Assembly (NCBI GenBank): GCA_009761415.1
Contig: QUOL01000021.1
Span: forward strand, 434,001-498,000
Source of the DNA: Sarcomyxa edulis
Taxonomy: Eukaryota > Basidiomycota > Agaricomycetes > Agaricales > Mycenaceae
Direction of reading: 5' to 3'
DNA: 64,000 nt
Shown here one piece after another: positions 47,505 through 59,289 of this stretch; position 1 is the stretch's first letter, and the number at the start of each line of letters is the position of its first letter. A model generated the notes under the pieces. That model had not been told where the DNA came from and did no database searches. It saw only the letters and a program-made list of their open reading frames with translations. Made by a program: the position numbers and the translations under genes.

Positions 47505-49099
47505 CTAATATATGAGGGAAGAAGTATCCGCGCGAATACGGTTGTAATCCAGGAGACCGTCGATACTTCCAAGAGCTGCAATCGCGAGCTGGTATAGGAG
47601 CACTCGTTAGAGACAGAGAAGGAGGGACAGAGAAAAAATTGCTTACATCCTTATCCCACAAGTATTTCTGTGCGACTCTCTTGATCTCATCGGTGCTAAC
47701 AGCATCGACAGCGTTCTCGATCTGTTGCGGCGTCATTCTCCTTCCACTGGTCACGAGTTGCCTTCCAATATCCTCAGCAACGGCCGTGGTCCCATCGAGC
47801 CCAAGCAATAACGCAGCCTTCAACTGACTCTTCGCCCTCTCCACCTCACCATCCGTAGGCGCAATACTCATCCTCGTCCACTCCTTCATCGTGAAATGAA
47901 TCAAATCGTCCAATCTCATCAAGCTCTCCGAAACCAAGTAGATACCCCACAGCCCGGTGTCCGAGTAGGAAGTGGAGAACGACATGAACGAGTTGGCGAG
48001 TTCGTTGCTAGAGATGATGTGGGAGAGACGGGAAGAGAGTAACGGAGAAGCACCGAGACTGCGGTCCCAATTTCCGAAGATACTCTGCATGACCATCATG
48101 GGGAAGTAATCCGGAGAGTTCCAGCCGACACCTTCGACGGCGATGGCGATATTGGCTGTGGGCATCTCGTCGTTTCGGATACGCACCTCGGAACCAACGA
48201 AGGCAGTTTTGGGGTGGGAGAAACGGCCAAGGCCGATAGGGTTTTTGGAGACGGGGAGGGTGGAGAAGTGCTGTTCGGCGAGTTTGACGAGTTCGGAGTG
48301 TTCGACACCACCGGTGCCGACGAGGACCATGCGATCGGCTGTGTAGTTGGTTTGGATGTAGTTGGAGAGGTCATCGCGTTGAATAGAGAGAATGTTGGCT
48401 TTTGGGCCCAGAATAGTGCGACCAAGGGGTTGACCTTTGAATTGTGGTGGGTGAGTAAAAGTGAAGACAGGAATATGACGAGCATTTTACCTTGGAAAGC
48501 GATAGCATGTAGATGGTCGAAGACGACCTCTTCATGCTGCTTGTCCACTTCCTGCTGTTCCCTCAAGATAACGTCCCTCTCCCGTTCGATTGCAGACGTA
48601 TCCAGCTTCGAGTTTTGGAGGATATCGCTGATGATATCGACAGCTATTGGCACGTCCTTCTTGAAGCTTTTGGCGTAGTACACTGTCTGCTCTCGTGATG
48701 TATAGGCATTCAAGTGTGCTCCAATATTCTCAACCTCGAGTTCCAGCGAGTGTTGCGTCCGTTTGCCGGTGCCCTTGAACGCCATATGCTCGAGGAAATG
48801 AGCGGTTCCGTTCGTCTTGTCTGTCTCTGCTCGCGAACCAGCGTCAATCCACACCCCAACAGTAGCAGTTTGGGCATGAGGCTGCGATTCTGTAGCCACG
48901 GTCATGCCATTGGAAAGCCTAGAGACCTCAGTAAAAGGTCCTGGAACATTGTGCGCTGTTGCGAATGTCCGCAGAGGTCGCTAGAAATGCAAGTACAAGT
49001 CAGTTTTTTCCCATTTTTTGAACAAGTTCTGGTGAATACACCGACTGGGTTGCGGGCAGCGTTCCTGATGACACGGCTCAGCACCGTTCGAGAGACCAT
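47505..49099 (-). CDS. MAS1: Mitochondrial processing peptidase beta subunit
   Basis: It starts [18 protein letters not shown], a basic amphipathic presequence. The M16 peptidase reads [12 protein letters not shown] (HxxEH zinc motif, His-x-x-Glu-His) and [20 protein letters not shown], with the distal Glu near VENIG. Downstream are [23 protein letters not shown] sequence and a final exon [23 protein letters not shown] beta cleaves presequences of imported matrix proteins with MPP alpha. The first junction is ambiguous: either a weak donor (GTCGGT) giving ...[13 protein letters not shown], or GTGTAT with a later acceptor giving ...NPVAHNVP. Stop TAG at 47505. It is divergent from the CoA-transferase over 216 bp. 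Confidence 0.92.
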
Positions 49100-49315
49100 T
49101 TGCGCCGTTCTACAAAAGTTTTGAGGAGGAAATGCAGCAGAAATCGGGAATTCACGGCGGCTCAATGAGCTCGGACTTTGCCGGTTGGTTATCCCCGCCT
49201 TATGAGTGGCCTGCCGGCCAAGTCCTCCGAGTCCAGTGGTTCAACGGCGGGCTCAAAGAGTCCTGCTCTTCCACCACATCTCGTTCGATGGTAAATCGAG
49301 TGACCTTTGAAGAAA
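49100..49315. promoter_or_regulatory. Bidirectional promoter, MPP beta / CoA-transferase
   Basis: 216 bp separate the start codons on opposite strands. No TATA box evident; both genes likely share control elements. Confidence 0.5.
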
Positions 49316-51200
49316 ATGTCTGAACTGGAAGCTGCACGGGCTCTCTGGACTGCTAATGGTCTCCCTACAACTTCCCTTTCGCATCTACACCTCAGTACTA
49401 ATCCAGATGTTGCTGTAAACTCGTCTTTCAGGATTGGATCTGCTGCTCAGGTACGTCTACCCGTTCGATTTATTCTCGGTCGTTGACATATATTTGTCGA
49501 AGGAAGACGACAATCGGTTTGGCAGGCCTCTCTGCAGCATACCTTCATTCACTTAGAACTGGGGTTCAACAAGACGTCACCGTCGATGCTAGACATGCCG
49601 TTCTAGAATTTCGTCAGCGAGTTTGTGTATTCTTCAGACAGACGTCTCACTACAGATATACCAGACAGTGAACAATATTACAAGATAGACGGTGACATTC
49701 CAGACGGTGGCGTCTGGGACAACATCGCTGGTATCTACGAAACCAAAGACACTCGATTTGTGAGAATTCATACCAACTTTCCTCAGTCAGTCAATCAGTC
49801 ATCCCAGGATGATATATTTACCCTGCTGACTCACCGCTATTTTGTAGCCACCGACGAGGCATTTTGTCTATTCTTGGGATCGAGGACGTCCCTTCGGTAA
49901 GCAGAGACACAGTCTCCGAAGCCTTTCTCTCGTGGAACGCTGTAGACTTCGAGACCGAAGCAGCTGCTCGAGGGATGTGTGCCACAGCCGGGCGGTCATT
50001 CGACGAATGGGATGCGCACCCACAGGCAGTAGCGTTACTGAATACTCCCCCGATATCTATTGTCAAAATTGGAGAAGCACCAAAGAGAGCGGTAAGCCCT
50101 GGTGATCGTCCACTGGACGGTATACGAGTACTCGATCTCAGCAGAGTCTTGGCTGGACCTACTTGTGGTCGGACTCTAGCTGGTAGGTAGATTTGACCAC
50201 GAGCTCGCGAGCACTACTGAATACAACATCATACTCAGCTCATGGCGCTGATGTTCTCCTCATAACTTCCCCATCGCTCCCATCCCTGCCCTTCCTCGAC
50301 ATAGACACCTCCCGCGGGAAACGCACAACTCAACTCGACCTGACAAACCCGCAAGACCACTCGACTCTCACGAATCTAATAACTGATTCGACTGACGTGT
50401 TCCTGCAAGCATATCGTCCTGGTGCACTCGAAGCGCAAGGCTTCGGCGTCGAGCACCTAGCAAAGCTTCGGCCTGGAATTATTTGTGCAAACCTTCGTGC
50501 TTGGGGGTGGGATGGTCCATGGAAGGACCGTCGAGGGGTACGCCACTCCTCGTCCCTTTCCAAAGTCAAATAAAATAACACACAAACACTTTATAACTTT
50601 AGTTCGACTCGTTGGTCCAAACAGCAACAGGCTTCAACGTTGCAGAAGGCGAAACATATTCTACCGTCAATCCACTCGATTCTACTCCTCAGTCAAAGCC
50701 GCGTCCACTACCAGTCCAAGCCCTGGATCACGCAGCGGGCTACCTCCTCGCTTTCGGTGTCAACGCTGCTCTATGTAAAACCATCACCGTCAGTCGTTCT
50801 ATCTACTTGCCTGTTCTGTACTACATCTGATCAATCTATCAACCCTATGACTCTCCGAAAATCTGAAATCCAGAAGGGAGGTTCATGGGAAGTCCGCGTA
50901 TCACTCGCTGCCGTAGGCAATTGGATCAGATCTCTTGGCCGTATTCCATACGAAATTGGAAGGCCCTTACCCTCTCTTAGAGATCCTGCTGGTGCCCTTG
51001 AGATCTCTGCATTGACTGTCACTTGGAATAGAGCGAAAGGCGATGACGATGGGGAGGGCAGACCGGCAGACATACCATCGTCGATCACAGCTATTCGACA
51101 TGCTGCCATCTTATCGAAAACACCGGTGAGAGAGGGGGTCTCTGGCGCTGCGCCGATGGTTCTTAATGCGCATGGAGCCAAGTGGCTACCTAGGGTCTGA
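49316..51200 (+). CDS. Class III CoA-transferase (CaiB/BaiF family)
   Basis: It starts MSELEAARALWTANGLPTTS. An N-terminal half (ASIGLAGLSAAYLHSLRTGV, VTVDARHAVLEF) precedes the canonical domain DGIRVLDLSRVLAGPTCGRT, followed by HGADVLLITSP, the nucleotide/CoA-binding start of the family. ANLRAWGWDGPWKDRRG and QALDHAAGYLLAFGVNAALC follow, then EVRVSLAAVGNWIRSLGR and a C-terminal ...LNAHGAKWLPRV. Fungal members have this double-length layout. The reaction is CoA transfer between an acyl-CoA and a free acid; the acyl substrate is not readable. Probably about 5-6 short introns. Confidence 0.85.
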
Positions 51201-51543
51201 CAGCTCTTTAGTCGTTGTGGACTCACATAGAATGCGGGGACAATACTGTATGTATACCTCGGAGCAATTCGCAATCGAGTAAATAGTCCTTTCTTCCAAC
51301 CTTAGGACCACTGAAATAACAATCCAGGTTTGTAATTGACAGTAAATGACTGCTATATTTTATACTCCCGAGTCACTCCCCTTCTGTAAGCTTTACTATT
51401 CACATTACATTTTGGTGTCTCGGAGAATATTGGCAGTTTCTGGCGTAAAACAAAATGACCATGTGTGCGCGTCCTGAATATTATACGGCGCGTTCATCAG
51501 TCTGGCCACGTGCACATCAGAATTACTCTCCGAGTCTCACACT
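51201..51543. other. Convergent intergenic region CoA-transferase / ETF beta
   Basis: 343 bp of 3' UTR space without other features. Confidence 0.4.
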
Positions 51544-52678
51544 TCATACTGCGGTAAACCCGGCTTCTTTCAGCTTCGCTACTAGCTCCTCGACATTTTC
51601 GACCTACGGCACACATGTTAAGAATTCGAATCTGGAATAAAGAGTAGGATCATGTACCTTTCCACCTCCCACGCGTGCTGGAGGTTCAGCCACTTTCACT
51701 ATCTCAAGTAGAGGTGTGAGGTCCACTCCGAGGTCGGTAGCACTGATTTTCTCCATCGGTTTCTTCTTGGCTTTCATGATATTGGGCAGTGACGCGTAGC
51801 GAGGTTCTGTAAGAAAGGTCAGACAAAGAGTTCCAAAGCAGGAAATTTGGAAGTGCAAAATAACCATTCAGTCTGTATGATCATCGTATATTTAGTTATG
51901 TCTCGGTGTTGGACGAGTACACTCACCGTAGATCCGTGGTAACAATGAGAGGCAGTCGACACCGTAGCTCTTCCGATCCCCCGTCGATTTCTCTCGTGAC
52001 AGTAGCCTCTTTCTTCGCCACATCGATCTCAACCTTACTCGCGAACGTCGCCTGACTCCATCCCAATAACCCAGCCAACATCTGCCCAGTCTGCCCCGCG
52101 TCGTCGTCAATGGCTTGCTTACCCATAATGACCAGATCCACCGCGCCTTCCTTCTCCTTCTGTCGTTCGATGAGCGCTCTGAGCGCCTTAGCCACGCCTA
52201 AAGGCTCTGGTGCTGGTGCCGCCTCTGGGATCTCGACATGAATAGCAGAGTCTGCACCCATGGCTAGCGCGGTCCGGAGAGTTTCTGCAGACTTGGGAGG
52301 GCCAATGGTTACTACCTTTATAGACTTTACAGCGTCCTTGAGTCGTTCTCGTATCCGCACGGCTTCTTCCACAGCTGAGATCACATTGTAAGTATATAGT
52401 CAAAGTTCGCGCCTGTCTGACACGCACCAATTTCATCGAAAGGGTTCTAGTAGAGAACGTTGGCATTACAAATAACAAGAATCTTCAAGATACTCACCAT
52501 GGAATGTTTGACTTTGAGGTCAATTCCGGTCTGCTGTGAATTGACCCGAATTTTGACGGCATAGTCGACGGCCCTGTGGTGATTCTCGTGAGATTCAGTG
52601 AGGAGTATTGTCTTCGGTTTAGACTCGCCGTTTTACTGGAACGAGAATGTTCAACAGTCGTATAGCAGAGGGCCTCAT
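51544..52678 (-). CDS. ETFB: Electron transfer flavoprotein beta subunit
   Basis: It starts [20 protein letters not shown] at 52678 and ends ...[13 protein letters not shown] at 51544. Order of motifs: [88 protein letters not shown] takes electrons from acyl-CoA dehydrogenases and passes them to ETF-QO in the mitochondrial matrix; the beta subunit binds AMP. The intron at 52574..52628 appears to start GC (GCGAGT), joining VPVKR to AVDY; no GT donor gives the conserved sequence. A tiny exon (NPFDEI) lies between two introns. Confidence 0.92.
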
Positions 52679-52878
52679 GTTCAGTGCGATGAGGGACGGA
52701 GGAGGATATCTAAGTTAGCCGAAATCACGTTCAGCCAAGTCCGCGACTTGTCTTCCTACTAACCTCTTGGGCTCTTTTCTTCAGATTTTGCTCTAAACCC
52801 TCGGTTATCTCGACTCTTCATTGAATCAACGTGTTTTGACGTTCAAAACTCAGATCTTGAAGAAGATCTTCGGAACTC
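52679..52878. promoter_or_regulatory. Bidirectional promoter, ETF beta / F-box gene
   Basis: 200 bp between divergent start codons; no clear core elements. Confidence 0.45.
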
Positions 52879-54858
52879 ATGGTCGCTCTTTTGGATCTGC
52901 CTTACGACGTTCTGCTCAGCGTAGCTTGCTACCTTGAGTTACGCGATATTCATGCTATACAATTAGTGAGTAGATCTACCTGTCTATAATGCACCGCCGT
53001 CTGGAAGTTCGAAAGGAATTGTCATATTCCTGGTGGTCATGGAGTCGGTCAATTACCATGACATACTCTGACATCTCTTCATTTCAGACGTGCCACTTCC
53101 TGAACGACTTTTGCACCACCCGACCCGTATACTTCGAGCTTGCGTATGACCTCCTACGACGCTGTAGGCCCCTCCAATTGAAAGGGCTACAGCGTGTAAC
53201 AGATCTATCCACCCAACAGCTCATCGACGCGGTTAACAAGGCCACTCACCGCGAGAAAACATGGCCTTTTCACGCGCCCCAACCTATCTCTAATACGCAC
53301 ACAAAAAATATTGGTTCCCCAATCACCAAGTCGTGGTATAAAATTGTACATACCCCGCCGAACGAGGTATTGGACTACCTCACAGAGATCTCGTCTGATT
53401 ATATGCTTTGTGGCACTAAAAGTGGCAAAGTGATTTTATGGGACTTGGAGTCTGATTCGCGCTTCCTTGAGTGCGCTCCCGGAGATGGATGGTGCATTTG
53501 GAAATGCAAAGTCGACTACGAAATGCAGACCGTTTTCTTTCTGATAGCTAGAGAAAAGTGAGTTCTGACGTGTCACACCTCATTTCTTCCAATTTCCTAA
53601 GAAAGTCTGGTCATAGAAGTCGCGACGAAGAAAATTCTGACAGTACCCAAGTCACAGATTTCCGCCTCATGCAAATCAATTTCCAGGAGAAGAACTCTCA
53701 AATGATCCCACTCAACTTCGCTACCATTGGCACGTTCCACCTCGTAGGACCAGTGCTCAACATCTTTATCCTCGATACTTCCTCTAGGCTTTTGTGCGCC
53801 TTGATCTGGATACTGGAATCGAATAACGTCAGGCTTGGGATGTATGTCGTTCTAGATTGGAATAGAAAAGAATATGTTTTCGTCGACACTGGATTGCACT
53901 TTGTGAATACATCCTTCTCCGTCCTAATGAGCAAGAATTGACCAAGCAATTTCAGGATTCGTCCCTGAATTGGTGTTGCAGCCTGGCCAAAGGAAATATC
54001 GTCGTGCATTCAGTGGATTCACACCGCGCCACCCAGCATTCCTACCCCATATCTACCCTGATACGGCATATCAGACCAATGACGCCAGATACGCCCAGTA
54101 CTACGACAACTTCAATCCCAAAATCTATTCGGCTCCTTGCTAGCAGCTTCCTCGTCAAATCATTCTCCTTTGTTGACTTTTCCGGCCCATCACCCTCTCC
54201 TCCACGTCCGGTTGAAAACTCTCACCCAGACCCTACATGGTATGTGGAAACTCCACATTTCGTGCGTCAGTGGTGGCCAACCTTGCATGGAATCAATCAA
54301 ACAACGAGCGCCGTGTTTCTCATGGTATCAAGAAACCCTGGAATAAACCCCGAGTTCGTTGTAGCGCATCATTACTTCAATGTTCCTCTCCGTAATGCTC
54401 AGGAACACGGAGCTCGCGATGAAAGTGCTACAGCCTCCCTTCTGAATCCGAGAAAGGACGAAGAATCAGCCACCGACGATTCTGATATGATGCGTGTATC
54501 CTACGTCACCCCGCATTTCGAGATCGTCTGCGTGAGGGACGGAGACCCAGAAATCGATCGGCAACGACCGCTGATTGCTGTCGATTTCGGAATTGCTGTT
54601 TGGATCGAATACACTCATGGACGGCAGGAGTTGTGGCAAGGGCTACCACCAGACGACCTGCTGGCAATGCGATTGAGGTTCGTTACGCTTCCGGCTCTGG
54701 GCGGTGGGGAACATAGGATTCAAGGTCAGGTGCATACCTTGGAGACTCCGGAGGAGTTGGATTTAGCTTCTGTTGATACGATCAGTGTAGATCAGTCGCA
54801 AGGGACAGTGTACTTGGCTCTCAAGGAGGGGTCGGTGTTTATTCTGTCTTACAAGTAG
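52879..54858 (+). CDS. F-box protein with possible beta-propeller-like region
   Basis: Exon 52879..52965 reads MVALLDLPYDVLLSVACYLE plus LRDIHAIQL. It joins exon 53088.. TCHFLNDFCTTRPVYFELAY, forming an F-box (LPxDVLLxVxxYLxxRDI...TCHxL). The next part has a WD-like strand pattern (SDYMLCGTKSGKVILWDLES), but only one clear repeat. The last large exon ends ...LALKEGSVFILSYK. It probably acts as an SCF adaptor. A further intron lies just after the exon ending at about 53557, and one or more lie near 53900. Substrate unknown. Confidence 0.75.
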
Positions 54859-55031
54859 AATCGGAGCTACACTGACAAGATCGATAATGGAATGGTATAT
54901 AATATATAATGATAGCAAATGCTACTCCTAAAAGCACAATAAACGAAAGGATAGTCATGGTCGTAGAGATCATTTATGTACAACCTGACATAAATTTGGC
55001 TGAAGTGGACGGGTATATACTATGACTCCTT

Positions 55032-56365
55032 TCATTCTGTCAGGATCAACTTATATTTGGGAGGGCCCGACCCCGAATGATCAAGAACGAGTTTATACCC
55101 AGGAGGAGTGACGGGACGCACGGTATTGTCCCAGTCGACGTCAATGGGATCAACGGGATCAATAGAGACGGTTGCTCCCTCTGGTGCAGCAGCACGACCG
55201 CATCTTCTACGAAACAACCGCCAATCATCCGGTACAGGAGAAGTGATGTTATCGGAGGCTGATGAAGGGTTGAGCCACTGAAAATGCAGCTCCTCGACGG
55301 GGGCGGGGGGCTGATAATCTTGGATCGTTTTACCAATGCGTTCGTCGGGATCTGAAGTGTAATCGTTCTCGTGTCTTCGAGGAATATGGGTGGAGTTAAG
55401 CTGAGCGCAGAGACGGTGACGCGGCTCTCTCGGATAAGCGTCATCTGTCAGCTCAACAAGGGTGGAGATATCAAACGGGACGAGACGATGTTGCTCGAGC
55501 CATTGCGTAATATCTGCGTGGCCTTCGCAGGTCCCATTGTAAGTAAGTATACGGGGTGTACGCGGCGCAAAAAAGAGAAGGATGATCTACCTAAATGATA
55601 CACTTTTCCATCCAGACGGAGAAGAAAGAAGTAGGCAATTCTTCGATAATCCAATTGAAAGAATGGCGGACGTTCTCCGTTAATCTCATCTTTGAAAACT
55701 ATCCCGACCTGCCCACCAAAAAGCGCCTGCTCAACCAGAAACCCTGCTTCCGGATAATACGCTGGCCACCAGGCAGTCCAAGGAGACTCGGAATAATACG
55801 GTGGATCGAAAGAATCGACGCGCACAACGAGGTTGTTCTGAACAAGATGATGTGCGGCGTGAGCAATCTCATGAATGATGTTCACAACGACGAGGAAACT
55901 GAGCATAGCAATGGTTCCGGAGAGCTCTGAGGCTTTAACCATCATGGCGGCATGACCACTGGAAAAGAGAGCAGATTTATATGCCTCCTCTATCTTTCCA
56001 TGGATGATAATCTTGGTGGAGTCCCAGTTAGCTTCGTCGCGCCGAGTAGCAACATATTCCGAAGAGCAGACATAGATCGATGGAAAATCATCCGCAAAGA
56101 ACGAGGCCAACATTCGAGCTTCGTCGTCTGTAGGTTGTCGATTAGAGTCTTCATCGGGGAGTATTAGAGCAGCAGCTTTGTACGCGACTCCTTCCGGAAA
56201 CTGGGTTCGTGCGTCCATGTCTCGGTGCAGCAGTTCCTGGTTGCGGATGATAGGAAGGAAGACATTTTGCGCTTCAACATCTGTAATGAAAGCAGTTTGG
56301 ATGTGATTTCGCAGGAAATCGAACGTGGTAGACGGCGTCGTAGTTGGAGGAATGTCATCGTACAT
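55032..56365 (-). CDS. HExxH-containing protein of unrecognised family, copy A (418 aa)
   Basis: Two exons, 55591..56365 and 55032..55513, with intron GTAGAT...CGCAG; ATG at 56365. A hydrophobic helix (TIAMLSFLVVVNII) runs into HEIAHAAHH at residues 165-169 (bases 55859..55873). GFLVEQALFGG follows 43 residues later (E212). HExxH plus a downstream Glu is the gluzincin zinc-site layout. The C-terminal exon reads DITQWLEQHRLVPFDISTLV and ends ...PPKYKLILTE. No signal peptide. Its first exon is nearly identical to the B copy at 58.5-59.3 kb. It resembles gene C between them in the FPSI block, the HExxH helix, the VExxxFGG block and a C-terminal helix. Protease activity is inferred from motif only. 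Confidence 0.65.
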
Positions 56366-57094
56366 GAGGAGCCTGAGGTCGAAGGTTGATTGCACACGGT
56401 TTTGTTCAAGTTCAAACTTGGTTCAAACGACGTTTGGTTGAATTGTGACCGTGACACTATCATGTCACCATCACCATCGTGACGGGAGCTCCGCGTCTCC
56501 GTCGTCCGACGACTGTCGTCGAGTCGCTGCGAGTACGTGGACTGTGCGTGTTCCTTATGATTAGACATAACATGTGGTCGCCTCCCACGAGGGCTGCCTC
56601 AAATCAATGTCCTGAAGGCACTCTAGCAAGCCCCTCTCTCTCAAGTTACACGTGTTGGTGCAAGTATTAGTGAGCTGCCAGTGCGTGTGCACAATTTCAG
56701 GTGAGCAGATGCTTCTCTTAGTTCTCTTGTTCTCTATTCAGTATATTTTACTCACTGAGATGTATATCGAATGTATATCCAGAAGCTTGATCATCTTGTG
56801 ATTTTTTCGGCACTGCTTGCACACGAGGTCGTTTCCCTTGAATCTAGGAACAAGAGTCGCACTTTGCCCGTTAGGTCCAGGTGCATATCTCTAGGCAGCA
56901 ACCTTCTTTGATCTTTCGACATGGCATCCTGCACGCGCCGCATAGCTCGAGTCATCGTCTCCTGATGTCTGGGGCCGATCAATCAAGAGAAGTCCCATTG
57001 TGTATTAGACGTCTTGATCCAGGGTTCTATGTTATAAAGCGTTGACTGCTATTGACGTTCGCCCCAACTCTTTTCCTTCGACTGAATCGCTTAC
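56366..57094. other. Head-to-head promoter region between HExxH genes A and C
   Basis: About 730 bp between divergent starts. The part next to A (to about 56498), including TTGAATTGTGACCGTGAC, is copied almost exactly upstream of copy B (59290..59417). A minus ORF at 56791..56982 has no support. Confidence 0.5.
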
Positions 57095-58205
57095 ATGGCC
57101 ACCGACGCTGTTAGCCCAACTGTCAGTTCAGACGGTCAATATCTGTACCGCCTCTACAGATCTGATCCTAGTAAGCCCTGCTCTCAGCAAAGCTATGACC
57201 TCAAATAACGCCTCACCTCTCCCAGCCATCCGAGCTCCGGCTGGCCTTAGGACTCCCTCTCCACCAAGAGAGCCTGCATTCGAGGGCAATCGGTCCCTTC
57301 CAAATTTTCATAAGCTTGTCACAACAGCTCAATATGGACTGATGAACTCTCCAGGGGCCCGTCGCCATTACGTGTCTGTCCTTCGAAACGAGACAGTCTC
57401 TACGGAAGCCGTGACCTACGCCGAGGACCAGCGGATGCAGCATTACTTTAGGCATTCATTCCCTTCCATATGTCTCGAACGGTTGTCAGGCGACACTGGC
57501 ATAGTTCGTCGTGTGCCTGGTTGGAGGAACACCATGTTTCTCGATTATGAAATGGTGAAGGCTGTAGACCAAGCTGCGGGCCTAGAACGTCAGGTCCAAC
57601 TTGAGAACATCATGTTTTTGTTCCTTGCCGTTTTCTACCACGAGACTGCCCACTGCCTTTGGGGCTTTCTCAACCCTACAAAGTTATGTACTCCAGAGAA
57701 GCTGGCTTACTACCCGACCTTAAATCCAGGTCCTGGACAGGGAGAATCGGGGTATGTCGTAGAAGCGTCCTTTTTTGGAGGAGTATTGGCCCCAATGTGG
57801 GCACCGGGAACTGTAAGATCCTACTCGAACATCTCGCATATGGTTATCCACAAAAAGATGGTCATGCCTGGACAACCGTGGATTGAGCTCAGTGAGTACC
57901 GCCTTTTTTTTCCAGTATGCAAGACATTTATTTCCTGTCTATTCATAGGCCGTAATTACGTCGGACGAGTGATAGCCAGATTTCTAGAAGAAAAGTACGT
58001 TGCCGGGCCCCTTCCGGTCAGAGAAGGCGGTCTTACTCTTTGTCTCGCTGAGACCCCGCCTCAGGAATGGAGATTGAATATACTCTCAGTCCCATCGGCT
58101 CCGCATGCCGTGACAATGATCGAGACACCTATCGGCTGGATGCCGTTCAGTATCTCATCCCAGGTTCCTCATGAACGATACAGGAGGTGCAATTGTTGGA
58201 ATTGA
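57095..58205 (+). CDS. HExxH-containing protein, divergent paralogue C (332 aa)
   Basis: Exons 57095..57170, 57226..57891 and 57949..58205; 999 nt, all in frame. It starts MATDAVSPTVSSDGQYLYRL. FRHSFPSICLERLSG precedes a hydrophobic segment (IMFLFLAVFY) and HETAHCLWG (residues 164-168). GYVVEASFFGG follows 37 residues later (E205). The last exon reads RNYVGRVIARFLEEKYVAGP and matches copy A's DITQWLEQHRLVP helix loosely. A His-Glu-x-x-His plus Glu site would suit a zinc peptidase; the catalytic residues are intact. It is transcribed away from A and towards B. Family not recognised. Confidence 0.65.
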
Positions 58206-58484
58206 AGTGCTTGCGTGTAAGTTCTAACCCGCCACGCTATTGTGCTGTTGGTCGTGGCGATCTCGGCACTACGTATCTTGTATCTGTGTTATCCATATAA
58301 GTTAGGTTTGACTATGCAATTTTGTTCTTGAACAACAGTTTGAGTTGAGTTGAGAATTTCAAGGCAGATTCTCAGGTCATCAGAGTTCCTTGATTCCTAT
58401 GTACTGTCTCCAGATAATCATAGACATTCACAAGACACATGTATACTCAACGGTGTTCTGCGACCCAGAGTCAGTAGTAGACAA

Positions 58485-59289
58485 CGGCGAAAGAGAGAAT
58501 AATTATCTGCCTACATGATACGCGTTTTCGTCTAGACGGACGGACAAGGAAGAAGTAGGCGATTTTTCGATAATCTTACTGTAAGAACGGCGGACGTTCT
58601 TTGGTGGTCTCGATTTTGGGAGGCATCCCGACCTGCCCACCAAAAAGCGCCTGCTCAACCAGAAACCCTGCTTCCGGATAATACGCTGGCCACCAGGCAG
58701 TCCAAGGAGATTCGGAATAATACGGTGGATCGAAAGAATCGACGCGCACAACGAGGTTGTTCTGAACAAGATGATGTGCGGCGTGAGCAATCTCATGAAT
58801 GATGTTCACAACGACGAAGAAACTGAGCATAGCAATGGCTCCGGAGAGCTCTGAGGCTTTAACCATCATGGCGGCATGACCACTGGAAAAGAGAGCAGAT
58901 TTATATGCCTCCCCTATCTTTCCATGGATGATAATCTTGGTGGAGTCCCAGTTAGCTTCGTCGCGCCGAGTAGCAACATATTCCGAAGAGCAGACATAGA
59001 TCGATGGAAAATCATCCGCAAAGAACGAGGCCAACATTCGAGCTTCGTCGTCTGTAGGTTGTCGATTAGAGTCTTCATCGGGGAGTATTAGAGCAGCAGC
59101 TTTGTACGCGACTCCTTCCGGAAACTGGGTTCGTGCGTCCATGTCTCGGTGCAGCAGTTCCTGGTTGCGGATGATAGGAAGGAAGACATTTTGCGCTTCA
59201 ACATCTGTAATGAAAGCAGTTTGGATGTGATTTCGCAGGAAATCAAACGTGGTAGACGGCGTCGTGGTTGGAGGAATGTCATCGTACAT
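58485..59289 (-). pseudogene. HExxH gene copy B, 3'-truncated with premature stop
   Basis: From ATG at 59289 the frame matches copy A almost residue for residue through HEIAHAAHH and VEQALFGG. It then drifts (QVGMPPKIETTKERPPFLQ versus QVGIVFKDEINGERPPFFQ) and hits TAA at 58576, where A reads CAA TTG. Similarity continues past the stop to about 58485, into what is intron in A, and then ends; A's second exon is absent. An alternative ATG at 59391 would add 34 residues. It could still make a short protein with the zinc motif, but loss of the C-terminal exon suggests a pseudogene. Confidence 0.7.
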
